Assembly (NCBI RefSeq): GCF_001714725.1 | Contig: NZ_CP016447.1 | Coordinates: forward strand, 2,123,001 to 2,187,000 | Source: Acidovorax sp. RAC01 | GTDB taxonomy: Bacteria > Pseudomonadota > Gammaproteobacteria > Burkholderiales > Burkholderiaceae_C | Direction: 5' to 3' | Length of the DNA stretch: 64,000 nucleotides | In this document: one piece after another, positions 27,146 to 36,135 of the stretch | How positions within the stretch are numbered: the stretch's first letter is position 1 | Layout: each line of letters starts with the position of its first letter | Made by a program: the position numbers and the translations under genes | The notes under the pieces: model-generated | The model's database searches: none | What the model was told of the DNA's origin: nothing | Seen by the model: only the letters and a program-made list of their open reading frames with translations

Positions 27146-28081
27146 GTGAGCGATGTGAAATACCGCCTGGTAACCCGCAGCGATTTCGACGGGCTGGTGT
27201 GTGCCGTGCTGCTCAATGAGCTTGACCTTATTGACGACATTACATTCGTGCACCCCAAGGACATGCAGGACGGCAAGATCGCCATCACCGAACGGGACAT
27301 CACCACCAACCTGCCGTATGTTCCAGGCGCGCGCCTGGTGTTCGATCACCATGAGTCGGAAACCGTGCGCAACTCCGGCAGGCGGGACGAAAATCACATC
27401 ATCGAGGCGCATGCCCCGTCGGCGGCGCGGGTGGTCTACAACTACTACGGCGGCAAGGCTGCGTTTCCGCGCATCACCGACGAGATGATGGCGGCCGTGG
27501 ACCAGGCGGACTCGGCGCAGTATTCACGCGACGACATCCTCAATCCCCAGGGGTGGGTGCTGCTGAACTACCTGATGGACTCGCGCACGGGCCTCGGGCG
27601 GTTTCGGGAGTTCCGCATCAGCAACTACGCGCTGATGATGGACCTGATCCAGTACTGCCGCGACCACACCATCGAAGAGATCCTGGCCCTGCCCGACGTG
27701 CAGGAGCGCGTCAACCTGTACCGCGAGCATGCCCCCAAGGCCCAGGCCCAGCTGGAGAACTGTGCCATCTGTATCGGCAATCTGGTGGTGCTGGATCTGC
27801 GTGACGAGGAAACCATCTGGGCGACCAACCGGTTCATGATCTATGCGCTGTTCCCCCAGTGCAACATCTCGATCCACGTGATGTGGGGCCTGCAGAAGCA
27901 GAACACGGTGTTTGCCACCGGCAAATCCATTCTGGACCGTAGCAGCAAGACCCATGTGGGTAACCTGATGCTGGAGTTTGGCGGCGGCGGCCATGCGGCG
28001 GCAGGCACCTGCCAGGTGGCCAACGACAAGGCCGACACCATGCTCAAGACGCTTATCGAGCGCATCACCACCGACGGTTGA
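27146..28081 (+). CDS. DHH-family phosphoesterase
   Basis: A 311-residue protein with the DHH-family motifs: [13 protein letters not shown] (about 9-21), FDHHESE (about 68-74), a central Asp in [11 protein letters not shown], and a C-terminal DHHA1 segment with [13 protein letters not shown] (about 278-290). Such enzymes are metal-dependent phosphoesterases that hydrolyse linear oligonucleotides, cyclic dinucleotides or polyphosphate; this subgroup is often annotated as exopolyphosphatase without proof. Translation begins at GTG (27146), with AAAGGAGA spaced correctly upstream; the overlapping ATG at 27144 is in another frame. It has no signal peptide. A terminator follows before htpG. Confidence 0.85.
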   Translation: MSDVKYRLVTRSDFDGLVCAVLLNELDLIDDITFVHPKDMQDGKIAITERDITTNLPYVPGARLVFDHHESETVRNSGRRDENHIIEAHAPSAARVVYNYYGGKAAFPRITDEMMAAVDQADSAQYSRDDILNPQGWVLLNYLMDSRTGLGRFREFRISNYALMMDLIQYCRDHTIEEILALPDVQERVNLYREHAPKAQAQLENCAICIGNLVVLDLRDEETIWATNRFMIYALFPQCNISIHVMWGLQKQNTVFATGKSILDRSSKTHVGNLMLEFGGGGHAAAGTCQVANDKADTMLKTLIERITTDG

Positions 28082-28124
28082 GCTGCCGCTCCCCGCCCGG
28101 GTGGTGCGCTGCCCCGGGACGGCT

Positions 28125-28152
28125 CTTGAAAACCGGGTGTACGCCCCTACAT
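28125..28152 (+). promoter_or_regulatory. Candidate sigma-32 heat-shock promoter of htpG
   Basis: CTTGAAA at 28125-28131 matches the sigma-32 -35 exactly; twelve bases later CCCC begins a partial -10 (CCCCTACAT, 28144-28152). Transcription would begin near 28158-28160, about 78 bases before the htpG start and inside the upstream half of the terminator hairpin. Confidence 0.5.
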
Positions 28153-28184
28153 CACGCCTGCTGGTTCGGCAGGCGTGATTTTTT
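28151..28184 (+). terminator. Rho-independent terminator between the DHH gene and htpG
   Basis: ATCACGCCTGC and GCAGGCGTGAT form an 11-bp stem with a seven-base loop, followed by six T residues. It would end transcripts of the DHH-phosphoesterase gene. Confidence 0.88.
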
Positions 28185-28236
28185 ATGCCGGGCCCTTTTT
28201 TTCATATCGACCGATTCCATAGAGAGAACCTCCTCC

Positions 28237-30210
28237 ATGAGCAAGCAAACCCTGTCGTTCCAGGCCGAAGTGGCCCAGCTGCTGCACCTGGTCACCCACT
28301 CGCTGTATTCCAACCAGGAAATCTTCCTGCGCGAGCTGATCTCCAACGCCTCGGACGCCTGCGACAAGCTGCGTTTTGAAGGGCTGAACAACTCTGCGCT
28401 GTTTGAAGACGCCCCCAACCTCGAAGTCCGCGTGACCTTCGACAAGGCCGCCAAGACGCTGACCATCACCGACAACGGCATCGGCATGAGCCAGCAGGAG
28501 GCCATTGACCACCTGGGCACGATCGCCAAGAGCGGCACCAAGGACTTCATGGGCAAGCTCTCGGGCGACCAGAAGCAGGACGCCCAGCTCATCGGCCAGT
28601 TCGGCGTGGGCTTTTACTCCGGCTTCATCGTGGCCGACAAGATCACGGTGGAATCCCGCCGTGCGGGCCTTGCGGCCGACGAAGGCGTGCGCTGGATCAG
28701 CGGCGGCACGGGCGACTTTGAGGTGGAAACCATCACCCGCGCCCAGCGTGGCACCAGCATCATCCTGCACCTGCGCGAGGATGCCGAGGAATACCTCAAC
28801 GCCTGGAAGCTCAAGCAGGTCATCGCCAAATACTCCGACCACATCAGCCTGCCCATCCTGATGGAAAAGGAAGAGTGGAAAGACGGCGAACTGATCAACC
28901 CCAACGACGAAAACGGCGGCCGCCAGCCCGGCGGCATGGTCAAGACCGGTGAGTGGGAAACCATCAACAAGGCCAGCGCCCTGTGGACCCGCTCCAAGAA
29001 GGACATCACCGAAGAGCAGTACGCCGAGTTCTACAAGACCATCAGCCACGACCACGAGGCCCCGCTGACCTGGGCGCACAACCGCGTGGAAGGCAACACC
29101 GAGTACACGCAGCTGCTGTACATCCCCGCCAAGGCGCCGTTTGACCTGTGGAACCGCGACAAGAAGGCGGGTGTGAAGCTGTACGTCAAGCGCGTGTTCA
29201 TCATGGACGACGCCGAAGCGCTGATGCCCACTTACCTGCGCTTTGTGAAGGGCGTGATCGACTCTGCCGACCTGCCGCTGAACGTGAGCCGCGAGCTGCT
29301 GCAGGAAAGCCGCGACGTGCGCGCCATCCGCGAAGGCTCCACCAAGCGCGTGCTGAGCATGCTGGAAGACCTGGCCAAGCACGACAAGCACACGGCGGCT
29401 GAAGGCGCTGATGGCGTCACGGACGTGGTGAGCGAGGAAGACAAAGCCAAGGAAGGCAAGTACACCAAGTTCTATGCCGAGTTTGGCGCGGTGCTCAAGG
29501 AAGGCCTGGGTGAAGACTTTGGCAACCGCGAGCGCCTGGCCAAGCTGCTGCGTTTTGCCAGCACCACCAGCGACGTGGTGACGGTGGGCTTTGCCGACTA
29601 CAAGGCCCGCATGAAGGAAGGCCAGGAGGCGATTTACTACATCACCGCCGAGACGCTCGCCGCCGCCAAAAACAGCCCGCAGCTCGAAGTCTTCAAGAAG
29701 AAGGGCATCGAGGTGCTGCTCATGACCGACCGCGTGGACGAGTGGGCGCTGAACTACCTGCACGAGTTTGACGGCACGCCGCTGCAAAGCGTGGCCAAGG
29801 GTGCCGTGGACCTGGGCAAGCTGCAGGACGAAGCCGAAAAGAAGGCGGCCGAGGAAGCGGCCGAGGCCTTCAAGCCCGTGCAGGCCAAGCTGAAGGAAGC
29901 CCTGAAGGACAAGGCTGACGACGTGCGCGTGACCACCCGCCTCGTCGATTCTCCCGCCTGCCTGGTGGTGCAGGACGACGGTATGAGCACCCAGCTGGCG
30001 CGTTTGCTCAAGCAAGCCGGCCAGCAGGCACCTGCCACCAAGCCCGTGCTGGAAGTGAATGCCGAGCACGCACTGGTCAAGAAGCTCGATGGCAGCGTGC
30101 ACTTTCACGACTTGGCCCACATCCTTTTCGACCAGGCGCTGCTGGCCGAAGGCGGGCTGCCGGAAGACCCGGCGGCATACGTCAAGCGGGTGAATGCGCT
30201 ACTGGTCTGA
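28237..30210 (+). CDS. htpG: Chaperone HtpG (bacterial Hsp90)
   Basis: A 657-residue cytosolic ATP-dependent chaperone that helps fold and remodel client proteins with DnaK. The GHKL ATPase domain opens with [20 protein letters not shown], then [28 protein letters not shown] and [13 protein letters not shown]. The middle domain carries the catalytic-loop Arg in [17 protein letters not shown], and a C-terminal dimerisation domain ends KRVNALLV. Length is close to other beta-proteobacterial HtpG proteins. A candidate sigma-32 promoter lies about 80 bp upstream, and a terminator follows at 30283. Confidence 0.97.
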   Translation: MSKQTLSFQAEVAQLLHLVTHSLYSNQEIFLRELISNASDACDKLRFEGLNNSALFEDAPNLEVRVTFDKAAKTLTITDNGIGMSQQEAIDHLGTIAKSGTKDFMGKLSGDQKQDAQLIGQFGVGFYSGFIVADKITVESRRAGLAADEGVRWISGGTGDFEVETITRAQRGTSIILHLREDAEEYLNAWKLKQVIAKYSDHISLPILMEKEEWKDGELINPNDENGGRQPGGMVKTGEWETINKASALWTRSKKDITEEQYAEFYKTISHDHEAPLTWAHNRVEGNTEYTQLLYIPAKAPFDLWNRDKKAGVKLYVKRVFIMDDAEALMPTYLRFVKGVIDSADLPLNVSRELLQESRDVRAIREGSTKRVLSMLEDLAKHDKHTAAEGADGVTDVVSEEDKAKEGKYTKFYAEFGAVLKEGLGEDFGNRERLAKLLRFASTTSDVVTVGFADYKARMKEGQEAIYYITAETLAAAKNSPQLEVFKKKGIEVLLMTDRVDEWALNYLHEFDGTPLQSVAKGAVDLGKLQDEAEKKAAEEAAEAFKPVQAKLKEALKDKADDVRVTTRLVDSPACLVVQDDGMSTQLARLLKQAGQQAPATKPVLEVNAEHALVKKLDGSVHFHDLAHILFDQALLAEGGLPEDPAAYVKRVNALLV

Positions 30211-30282
30211 CATGTGCCGCACGACCGCCGCAGATGCACAGTTGTTGATCTGGGTGGGAGGCCGTTGAAAAGCGCAAGCGTG

Positions 30283-30320
30283 AACCCCGGCGGGCGATGA
30301 GCCCTGTCGGGGTTTTGTTT
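30283..30320 (+). terminator. Terminator after htpG
   Basis: AACCCCG pairs with CGGGGTT (30308-30314), and the sequence between contains further GGGC/GCCC pairing. TTTTGTTTT follows. It lies 73 bases past the htpG stop codon. Confidence 0.8.
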
Positions 30321-30438
30321 TGGCGCAATGCGGGCTATCTACGAGATCGCCATTTCCCGGTACTGGGTATGCGTGGCGAAGGAAGTCGCTACGCAGCACC
30401 AGCGTTTTGCTGGCCGGCAACTGCGTGCCCACGCCGGG

Positions 30439-30723
30439 TCAGTTGTTCGCCGTGGTCGGGTCGATGATTTGTGAAATCTCGGTGACCTTGGCCACTGGTA
30501 TGCCGCTCAGCTCTGCATGCTGGAGGATCGTTGCTTCGCTGTCTGCCAGGTAGATGCAAAAGGTTCGGTTGTCTGCCACATAGCTGTGCTGCCATTGAAT
30601 GGCGGGGCCGAGCTTGGAGATGGCCTGGTTCGAAGCTCGCGCGGCGCCGCAGAGCTCGACGATCGACATGCCTCCGATGCCTGGAATATCTCGTTCGATC
30701 ACAAAGCGCTTGAGTTGAGTCAT
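30439..30723 (-). CDS. DUF4242 (SCO4226-type nickel-binding-like) small protein
   Basis: A 94-residue ferredoxin-fold-like protein beginning MTQLKRFVIERDIPGIGGMSIVEL and containing WQHSYVADNRTFCIYLADSEATILQHAELSGIPVAKVTEI, the DUF4242 pattern. The family includes the nickel-binding Streptomyces protein SCO4226, but most members have no known role. AGGAG lies seven bases before the ATG at 30723; a GTG one codon upstream is also possible. It is divergent from a LysR-type regulator gene, 108 bp apart, so that regulator probably controls it. Confidence 0.82.
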   Translation of the reverse strand: MTQLKRFVIERDIPGIGGMSIVELCGAARASNQAISKLGPAIQWQHSYVADNRTFCIYLADSEATILQHAELSGIPVAKVTEISQIIDPTTANN

Positions 30724-30806
30724 CACGGTTCTCCTGAGGGGGTGGGTGTGGAAGGAATCTTCCGCGACGGACCGTCGCGCGGCAAGCTAAATAATCTTGC
30801 TGTCAG

Positions 30807-30821
30807 TAAAGAAAAGCTTTA
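30807..30821. promoter_or_regulatory. Inverted repeat TAAAG-N5-CTTTA, candidate LysR-regulator site
   Basis: A short palindrome in the A/T-rich gap between the DUF4242 gene and the divergent LysR-type regulator gene, 11 bases before the regulator start. It has the position expected for an autoregulatory site but lacks the exact T-N11-A spacing. Confidence 0.35.
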
Positions 30822-30831
30822 GTCTTTTTGC

Positions 30832-31779
30832 ATGGATCCACCCAGCCACCTGCGGTCATTGCAGGCACTCGAACTCGCGCTGCGCACGGGCTCCTTGACC
30901 GGTGCAGCCTCCAAACTTGCCATCACGCCAGCGGCCGTCGGCCAGCGTGTAAAGGCACTGGAGGAGTACCTGGGCATCGACCTTCTGGTGCGCGGTCGCT
31001 CAGGCCTGCAAGCGACCCCTGAACTTCGCGGTGCCTTGCCGCACCTGCATGCTGCATTCCAGGAATTGGCGCAGGCCGCCGATCTGCTGGAACTACAGCG
31101 GGGCCAGCAAATACGCATTGCAGCCGCCAGTGACATTGCGGATTTATGGCTTGCGCCCAGATTGCCTGCGTTTCGCGAGGAGCATCCCAACATCGAACTG
31201 GCGATCAACGGCGAAGCAGATCCGCCCCGGCGCATGGGGGCGGCGGATTGCGAGATCTTCTTTGGACCTCTCGGCAGTGAACGGGGCGCTGAAGAACGTC
31301 CCGGTGAGTTGCTGTTTCACGACCATGTTTTGCCGGTGACTTCTCCCGAGAATGAGCGCCGTGTCGCTGCGCTCGGCGGCGCAACAAGGCTGGAGGGATT
31401 TCCGCTTCTGCATGTGGACTTTTATCGGAACGATCCGCAATCCCCGAAGTGGCCGGAATGGTTGGCATCCCAGGGGTTGAAGCGCACTGCGCCGGAGCGA
31501 GGGATCCGTTTTCAGCGCATCGCCCCAGCGATTGACGCTGTGGCGGCCGACGCCGGCTTTGCTCTGTGCGGCATGGCGCTGCTGCGCCCATTGATCGACG
31601 CTGGGCGGCTGTCGCTGCCGTTTCCGATGTCGACTGGACGAAAAACATCGCATGCGTTCCAGGTGCGTTTTCGCGCCGAAACGCTGCATCGCCCGCAGTT
31701 ACGCCGCTTTCGGCAGTGGCTGCTCAACGAAGCTGGTGCGACCCGACAATGGCTCGCGTCGCATGGCGGATACGCCTGA
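30832..31779 (+). CDS. LysR-family transcriptional regulator
   Basis: A 315-residue regulator. The N-terminal winged helix is standard (LRSLQALELALRTGSLTGAASKLAITPAAVGQRVKALEEYLGIDL split over residues 6-50), and the C-terminal effector domain follows (from about 90, IRIAAASDIADLWLAPRLPAFREEHP). It resembles GcvA/AmpR-like members in the helix-turn-helix. The divergent DUF4242 gene is the obvious local target. The effector is unknown. The ATG at 30832 is preceded by a weak ribosome site. It converges on srkA with an 89-bp gap. Confidence 0.88.
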   Translation: MDPPSHLRSLQALELALRTGSLTGAASKLAITPAAVGQRVKALEEYLGIDLLVRGRSGLQATPELRGALPHLHAAFQELAQAADLLELQRGQQIRIAAASDIADLWLAPRLPAFREEHPNIELAINGEADPPRRMGAADCEIFFGPLGSERGAEERPGELLFHDHVLPVTSPENERRVAALGGATRLEGFPLLHVDFYRNDPQSPKWPEWLASQGLKRTAPERGIRFQRIAPAIDAVAADAGFALCGMALLRPLIDAGRLSLPFPMSTGRKTSHAFQVRFRAETLHRPQLRRFRQWLLNEAGATRQWLASHGGYA

Positions 31780-31868
31780 GCACCGGTGCGACCCGGCCTT
31801 GCACCTGCATGGCGTTCACCCGAGCGTTTGCAGAGCCGCGCTGAACCGTGGCTGTCAGCCCGCACGCC

Positions 31869-32957
31869 TTATCCCACCAGCGGATCTTCCTGCATCGCCT
31901 CGTTCTGCTCAATCAGCATGTCCACCTGCCCCCGCCAGTAGTCGCTGGTGCCAAACCACGGGAAGTTGACGGGGAAGATCGGGTCTTGCCAGCGGCGCGC
32001 GAGCCAGGCGCTGTAGTGGATGAGGCGCAGCGTGCGCAGCGGCTCAATGAGAGCCAGCTCGCGGCGGTCAAAGTTGCGGAACTGCTCGTACCCGTCGATC
32101 AGGGCGCCGAGCTGGTGGGTGCGCTGGCGCCGGTCGCCCGACAGCAGCATCCACAGGTCCTGCACGGCCGGGCCCATGCGCGCGTCGTCCAGGTCCACAA
32201 AGTGGGGGCCGCCGCGGCCCCATTCGTCCAGGGGCGTCCACAGGATGTTGCCGGGGTGGCAGTCGCCGTGCAGGCGGATGAACGTGGCATCTTTCAAGCC
32301 AAATTGGCCGCTAGCGCTGGTATTGTTTGCCCTTGTTGCTATTAATTCAATAGCTTTTTCGCACTGCTCTTGCCAGGCCGACTGCATGTCCAGCGGGATG
32401 ATGTGGTGGCCCAGCAGCCAGTCGCGCGACTCGATGCCAAAGCCCTGCAGGTCCAGCGCAGGCCGGTGGGCAAACGGCTGGGCCGCGCCCACGGTGTGGA
32501 TGCGGGCCAGGAAGCGGCCGATCCATTCGAGCACTTCAAAGTCGTCCAGCTCGGGCTGGCGGCCGCCGCGCCAGGGGCTGACCGAAAACGCAAAGCCGTC
32601 GTGCTGGTGCAGCGTGTGGCCGCCCAGCACCGTGGGGCCCACGGCGGGCACTTCGGCTGCCATCAGCTCGGCGGCAAAGGCGTGTTCTTCCAGAATCTGC
32701 GCCTGGCTCCAGCGGCCGGGGCGGTAGAACTTGGCCACCACGCGCTCGCCGTCTTCCAGCGTGACCTGGTAGACGCGGTTTTCGTACGACGACAGGGCCA
32801 TCAGCCGGCCATCGCCGTACAGGCCCACGCTGGCCAGCGCGTCCAGCACGTGGTCGGGAGTCAGCCGGGCATAGGGATGCAGGTCGGCCTCACCCGCGCT
32901 GCGCGCCGGGGCGGTGGGGATGGGGGGCTGGCTGTCGAGGGAAGGCTGGTGGGGCAT
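31869..32957 (-). CDS. srkA: Stress response kinase A (SrkA/YihE-like Ser/Thr kinase)
   Basis: A 362-residue kinase of the aminoglycoside-phosphotransferase fold. Motifs include SYENRVYQV (Gly-rich loop equivalent), VVAKFYRPGRW (ATP-binding Lys), IRLHGDCHPGNILW (catalytic loop) and HFVDLDDARMGPAVQDLW (metal-binding Asp). In E. coli SrkA protects against programmed death after stress. A segment of about 20 residues just before the catalytic loop (KAIELIATRANNTSASGQFG, about 200-222) is encoded by a family B repeat inserted in frame. The N-terminal 25 residues are Pro/Ser-rich and are probably an extension. It may still be active because the insert falls in a surface linker. Confidence 0.9.
   Translation of the reverse strand: MPHQPSLDSQPPIPTAPARSAGEADLHPYARLTPDHVLDALASVGLYGDGRLMALSSYENRVYQVTLEDGERVVAKFYRPGRWSQAQILEEHAFAAELMAAEVPAVGPTVLGGHTLHQHDGFAFSVSPWRGGRQPELDDFEVLEWIGRFLARIHTVGAAQPFAHRPALDLQGFGIESRDWLLGHHIIPLDMQSAWQEQCEKAIELIATRANNTSASGQFGLKDATFIRLHGDCHPGNILWTPLDEWGRGGPHFVDLDDARMGPAVQDLWMLLSGDRRQRTHQLGALIDGYEQFRNFDRRELALIEPLRTLRLIHYSAWLARRWQDPIFPVNFPWFGTSDYWRGQVDMLIEQNEAMQEDPLVG
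32280..32356 (+). repeat. Family B dispersed repeat, copy 5, inside srkA
   Basis: Reads CAAATTGGCCGCTAGCGCTG, then CCTTGTTGCTATTAATTCAATAGC on the plus strand, matching the intergenic copies closely. It lies wholly inside the srkA coding sequence and keeps its frame. It is the only copy within a gene. Confidence 0.8.
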
Positions 32958-32990
32958 GGCCCATTGTCGCCGCCAGCCCGGCGTGCGCGT

Positions 32991-34085
32991 TCAATCTGTC
33001 GCGAAGCGGGCCATGTGGCCCAGGCGCGGGTCGCCGCCACCGGCCAGCAGGTCGGCATACAGGGCCTGTACGGCGGCCGGCCCGCTGTGCTGGCGCACCT
33101 GCAGCCACGGGTCGGCCGGGTTTTGTACAGCGGTGCTGAAAGCCTGCCAGGCCAAGACCAGCCGCTGGCCCAGCCCGGCGGCGCCCCAGTCGGCATTGCG
33201 CTTTTTGACCTGGGCGGGCGCAAAGAACATCACCGGGCGGGGGCCGGGCAGCTGGCCTGCGCCGCCCAGGTCGCCCACGTGGCTTGCGCCCACGGCGCAG
33301 CTGTAGGCCAGGCCGCTGAAATGCTGGTGCACGCGGGCGCGCAGGCCGGTGCTGCCAGCAAAGTCGATGTAGACCGATGGCGTGGCGGCGTCGAGCGTAG
33401 CGAGGTCGTCGTACGCCACCACGCGGCGGTAGCAGCCCAGGCTTTCGCAGAACGCCACGTTGGCGGCCGATGTGAGGCCCACCACTTCGATGCCTTCGCG
33501 CTGCGCAAGCTGGAAAGCCGTGCCGTAGGCCGTCTTGCTGGATGCACTGGACAGCAACATGCGCCGCGCGCCAAAGAAGGCGTTGTCGTCCAGAAAGTCG
33601 TCAATCAGCCACGAGGTGATGAACAGCGGCCGCAGCAGGGCCTGCAGGTCTTCGGTGTCGGCCTGGTAGAAGGCGTCGGCGCTGCTGCGCAGGTACTGGT
33701 TGTAGACGGCATGCAAGCTGGCGCGGTGCAGTGCTCCATCGCTGAAGCCCTGGGCGCTGAGCCGCTGCGGTGTGAGCACCGCTTGCGTGCCCATGGGCCA
33801 GTAGCCGTACAGGCGCTCGCCCACTGCCACCCCGGGGTGCAGCGACTGCACCACCGTGCCAAACCCCCACACTGGCACGATGCCCCAGCCGGCATCGCCC
33901 GTGGGGAAGAACTGCCAGTAGTTCAGCATGTCGCCCATCGCGGCATACGTGATGTTGTTGGCCGTGAGGGCAAAGCGGTCCACCCGCACGCGGACCTGGC
34001 CGTCGGCCAGCGCGGTGTCTTCGGTGGTGTGCAGGCGGGTGGTGGCCAGCTGATCCTGGCGAACGTGGAGGGTGGTGGTGCTCAT
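32991..34085 (-). CDS. DUF2855 family protein
   Basis: A 364-residue cytoplasmic protein that matches the DUF2855 family: MSTTTLHVRQDQLATTRLHT, DGQVRVRVDRFALTANNITYAAMGD, and a Rossmann-like central part (RRMLLSSASSKTAYGTAFQLAQ, EVVGLTSAANVAFCESLGCYRRVVAYDDL). The pattern recalls the medium-chain dehydrogenase/reductase fold, so an NAD(P)-dependent role is possible, but the family has no proven function. It is transcribed like srkA and lies 33 bp upstream of it, so the two may be one operon. Confidence 0.85.
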   Translation of the reverse strand: MSTTTLHVRQDQLATTRLHTTEDTALADGQVRVRVDRFALTANNITYAAMGDMLNYWQFFPTGDAGWGIVPVWGFGTVVQSLHPGVAVGERLYGYWPMGTQAVLTPQRLSAQGFSDGALHRASLHAVYNQYLRSSADAFYQADTEDLQALLRPLFITSWLIDDFLDDNAFFGARRMLLSSASSKTAYGTAFQLAQREGIEVVGLTSAANVAFCESLGCYRRVVAYDDLATLDAATPSVYIDFAGSTGLRARVHQHFSGLAYSCAVGASHVGDLGGAGQLPGPRPVMFFAPAQVKKRNADWGAAGLGQRLVLAWQAFSTAVQNPADPWLQVRQHSGPAAVQALYADLLAGGGDPRLGHMARFATD

Positions 34086-34606
34086 CCCCTTACGCTAAAC
34101 GAAAGCCCGGCGGCGCTCAATCTGCCGGCGGCGCGTGGGCGACAGGGGCTGGGTGCTGGCCAAGCGCAAGCGCTGCGTGTTACGCGTCGAGCATAGCGAC
34201 GACCCGTGCGGCTGTCCGGCTCCCACCCCCTTCTGGCTGCGCCTGCGCCGGGGCGGTTGCGGGGTGAGCACGCGCGTCGGAGCGCGCGTGCTTCGTGATC
34301 TGACTCGCCGTGGTTGTCCGAGCGGCGCGCGCCAGCGCAAAGCGAGTTCCACGGCGCACCCCGCAACCGCACCGGCGCAGGTCTGCCCCGCAGCGAAGCG
34401 AAGGGGTCGCAGACTGAGGGTCGCCTTTTCTTTGGTGACTTTCTTTTGGCGAGCCAAAAGAAAGTTACTCGCACGCCGGGCGACTCCCGGCTCCCGCCCT
34501 GAACACAAGCATGGAGTAGTAACCGACAAGCCAGGCTTCGACAGGCCCAGCCCTAACGGGCAGGGTGCGGTGGGGTGGTGCGACGCAGGCCGGCTTGCCC
34601 GCGGTT
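34086..34606. repeat. 521-bp non-coding region with strong inverted repeats
   Basis: I see no credible gene here, although an open frame runs through part of it. Two strong hairpins stand out: AGCACGCGCG/CGCGCGTGCT (34267-34276 and 34283-34292) and ACTTTCTTTTGGC/GCCAAAAGAAAGT (34438-34450 and 34453-34465). A GGCTTCGACAGGCCCAGCCC unit of family C lies at 34533-34560. The second hairpin resembles a repeat frequent in beta- and gammaproteobacterial intergenic regions, by recollection. Confidence 0.6.
34533..34560 (+). repeat. Family C REP-like unit, copy 1
   Basis: AGGCTTCGACAGGCCCAGCCCTAACGGG, close to the units at 60901, 60954 (inverted) and 61003. Confidence 0.65.
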
Positions 34607-36046
34607 TCAGTCGGTCAGCGCCTGCCCCAGCTGCGCAAACGGCAACGCCTGCTTGACCAGGATCACCGTGCAGTGCGCATCCCGCGCCACACGCATCGGC
34701 ACGGTGGCAATGAAACGCTGGGTCTGCAGACCATGGGTGGCAGCGCCCAGGATCATCATGCTGACGTGGTTGCTGGCAGCGTAGCGCACCAGCGCCTGGG
34801 CCACGTCACCAGCTTCCAGCACGTGGTAGCTGACCGAATGCCCCGCAAGGTCCAGGCCCTGCGCCCACTGGCGCAGCCGCGCCATGTGCTGGCGGTGCAG
34901 CGTGGTCTCGCTGCGCTCGCTGTCGGTCAGGCTGCTGGCCGACGGCGAGATCACTGTCACGCAGGCCAGCCGCGCACCGGGCCGGATTCCCAGCGACCGG
35001 CCCACCGCCTGCCGCAGCGAGTACAGCGTGGCATCGCTCACGTCGGCATGGGGCACGGCCACCATGAGGATGGGGGTGTCCTCGATCTGCTGCGCGGGCA
35101 GGGGGCTGGGCGTGTACTGCATGCCCGCCGCGCGGAACCAGCGCCGGAGGTGCGTGCGTAGCGGCGTGCCCTGGGTGCGGGTGCTGCGCTCGGTCAGCAG
35201 CACGTCGCCGGGGTGGGCCAGGTCGAAGGCCAGGTGCGCGGCCGAGGGGTAGCGCTGGGAGGCCTCGGGCTCCAGGCAGCGCAGGATGATTTCCTGCAGC
35301 CACGCCGGGATGTCGGCGCGGTGCTTGCGCGGAGGCGCGGGCGTCATCCACAGGCGCTGGCGCATGCCGCCGCGGGTGGTGGGCGCGCCAAAGGGCAGCT
35401 CGCCCGTGGCCAGCTCGTACAGCATGACGCCGATGGCAAAGATGTCGCTGCGCGGGTCGCCCCGTACACCCACCACCTGTTCGGGTGCGATCCATGCGGG
35501 CGAGCCCACGGCCAGGCGCATCTCCTCGGCCAGCAGGTCGGGGTAGTGGGCGTGGCACGAGAGGCCGAAGTCCAGCAGCACGGCGGTGCGGTCGTCGTCC
35601 TTGATGAGCACGTTGGCGGGCTTGAGGTCGAGGTGGCACACGTTCTGCTGGTGCAGGCTGTGCGCGGCGTGGGCCACGGCGGCGCCCAGGCGGGCGATGG
35701 TGTCGGCGTCGGGGCGCTCGGGCTGGTCCAGCCAGTGCTGCAGCGTCTTGCCCGGCACGTATTCCATCACCAGATACGGCAGGCGGCTGAGGTCGCCGGC
35801 TGCCACAAAGCGCGGCACGTGCGGGCCGCTCAGCACGGGCAATATCTGCAGCTCGACCTCGAAGCTCACAATGGTTTCAGCCCCGTCGCCCACCGTCATG
35901 CGCGGGATTTTCATGGCCATCGGGAAACCACTGCTGCGGCCTTCCTGCGCGTAGTCCACGGCGTAGATGTGGGCCATGCCGCCGGCGTGGATGCACTCGC
36001 GCACGCGAAAGCCGTCGATCTCGGTACCCGGTTCAAGCTTTTTCAT
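34607..36046 (-). CDS. Serine/threonine protein kinase fused to a universal stress protein domain
   Basis: A 479-residue cytoplasmic protein. Residues about 8-275 are a Hanks-type kinase: glycine loop IHAGGMAHIYAVD, Lys in PMAMKIPRM, catalytic loop CHLDLKPANVLI, metal Asp in LLDFGLS, WIAPEQVVG and SDIFAIGVMLYELATGELPF. The HRD arginine is a leucine, so activation-loop control may differ. Residues about 335-479 form a universal stress protein domain (TPILMVAVPHADVSD..., ending MMILGAATHGLQTQRFIATVPMRVARDAHCTVILV). The fusion suggests that a nucleotide- or stress-sensing domain regulates the kinase. A metallophosphoesterase gene lies 89 bp upstream on the same strand. The ATG at 36046 is chosen where the kinase homology begins. 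Confidence 0.9.
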   Translation of the reverse strand: MKKLEPGTEIDGFRVRECIHAGGMAHIYAVDYAQEGRSSGFPMAMKIPRMTVGDGAETIVSFEVELQILPVLSGPHVPRFVAAGDLSRLPYLVMEYVPGKTLQHWLDQPERPDADTIARLGAAVAHAAHSLHQQNVCHLDLKPANVLIKDDDRTAVLLDFGLSCHAHYPDLLAEEMRLAVGSPAWIAPEQVVGVRGDPRSDIFAIGVMLYELATGELPFGAPTTRGGMRQRLWMTPAPPRKHRADIPAWLQEIILRCLEPEASQRYPSAAHLAFDLAHPGDVLLTERSTRTQGTPLRTHLRRWFRAAGMQYTPSPLPAQQIEDTPILMVAVPHADVSDATLYSLRQAVGRSLGIRPGARLACVTVISPSASSLTDSERSETTLHRQHMARLRQWAQGLDLAGHSVSYHVLEAGDVAQALVRYAASNHVSMMILGAATHGLQTQRFIATVPMRVARDAHCTVILVKQALPFAQLGQALTD

Positions 36047-36135
36047 CGTGCAGTGCGAAGGGCGGTTGCAAAAGAAAAGGGTGTGGCATGGCGCGGCGCC
36101 CACCGGCGGGATGCCCGGTGTGGGCCGGGGTGCCG

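Noticed and set aside
34135..34656. Plus-strand open frame of 173 codons in the gap after the DUF2855 gene
   Set aside because: It runs through two perfect hairpins and a REP-like unit, has no recognisable domain and an Arg/Ala/Pro composition typical of shadow frames in high-GC DNA.
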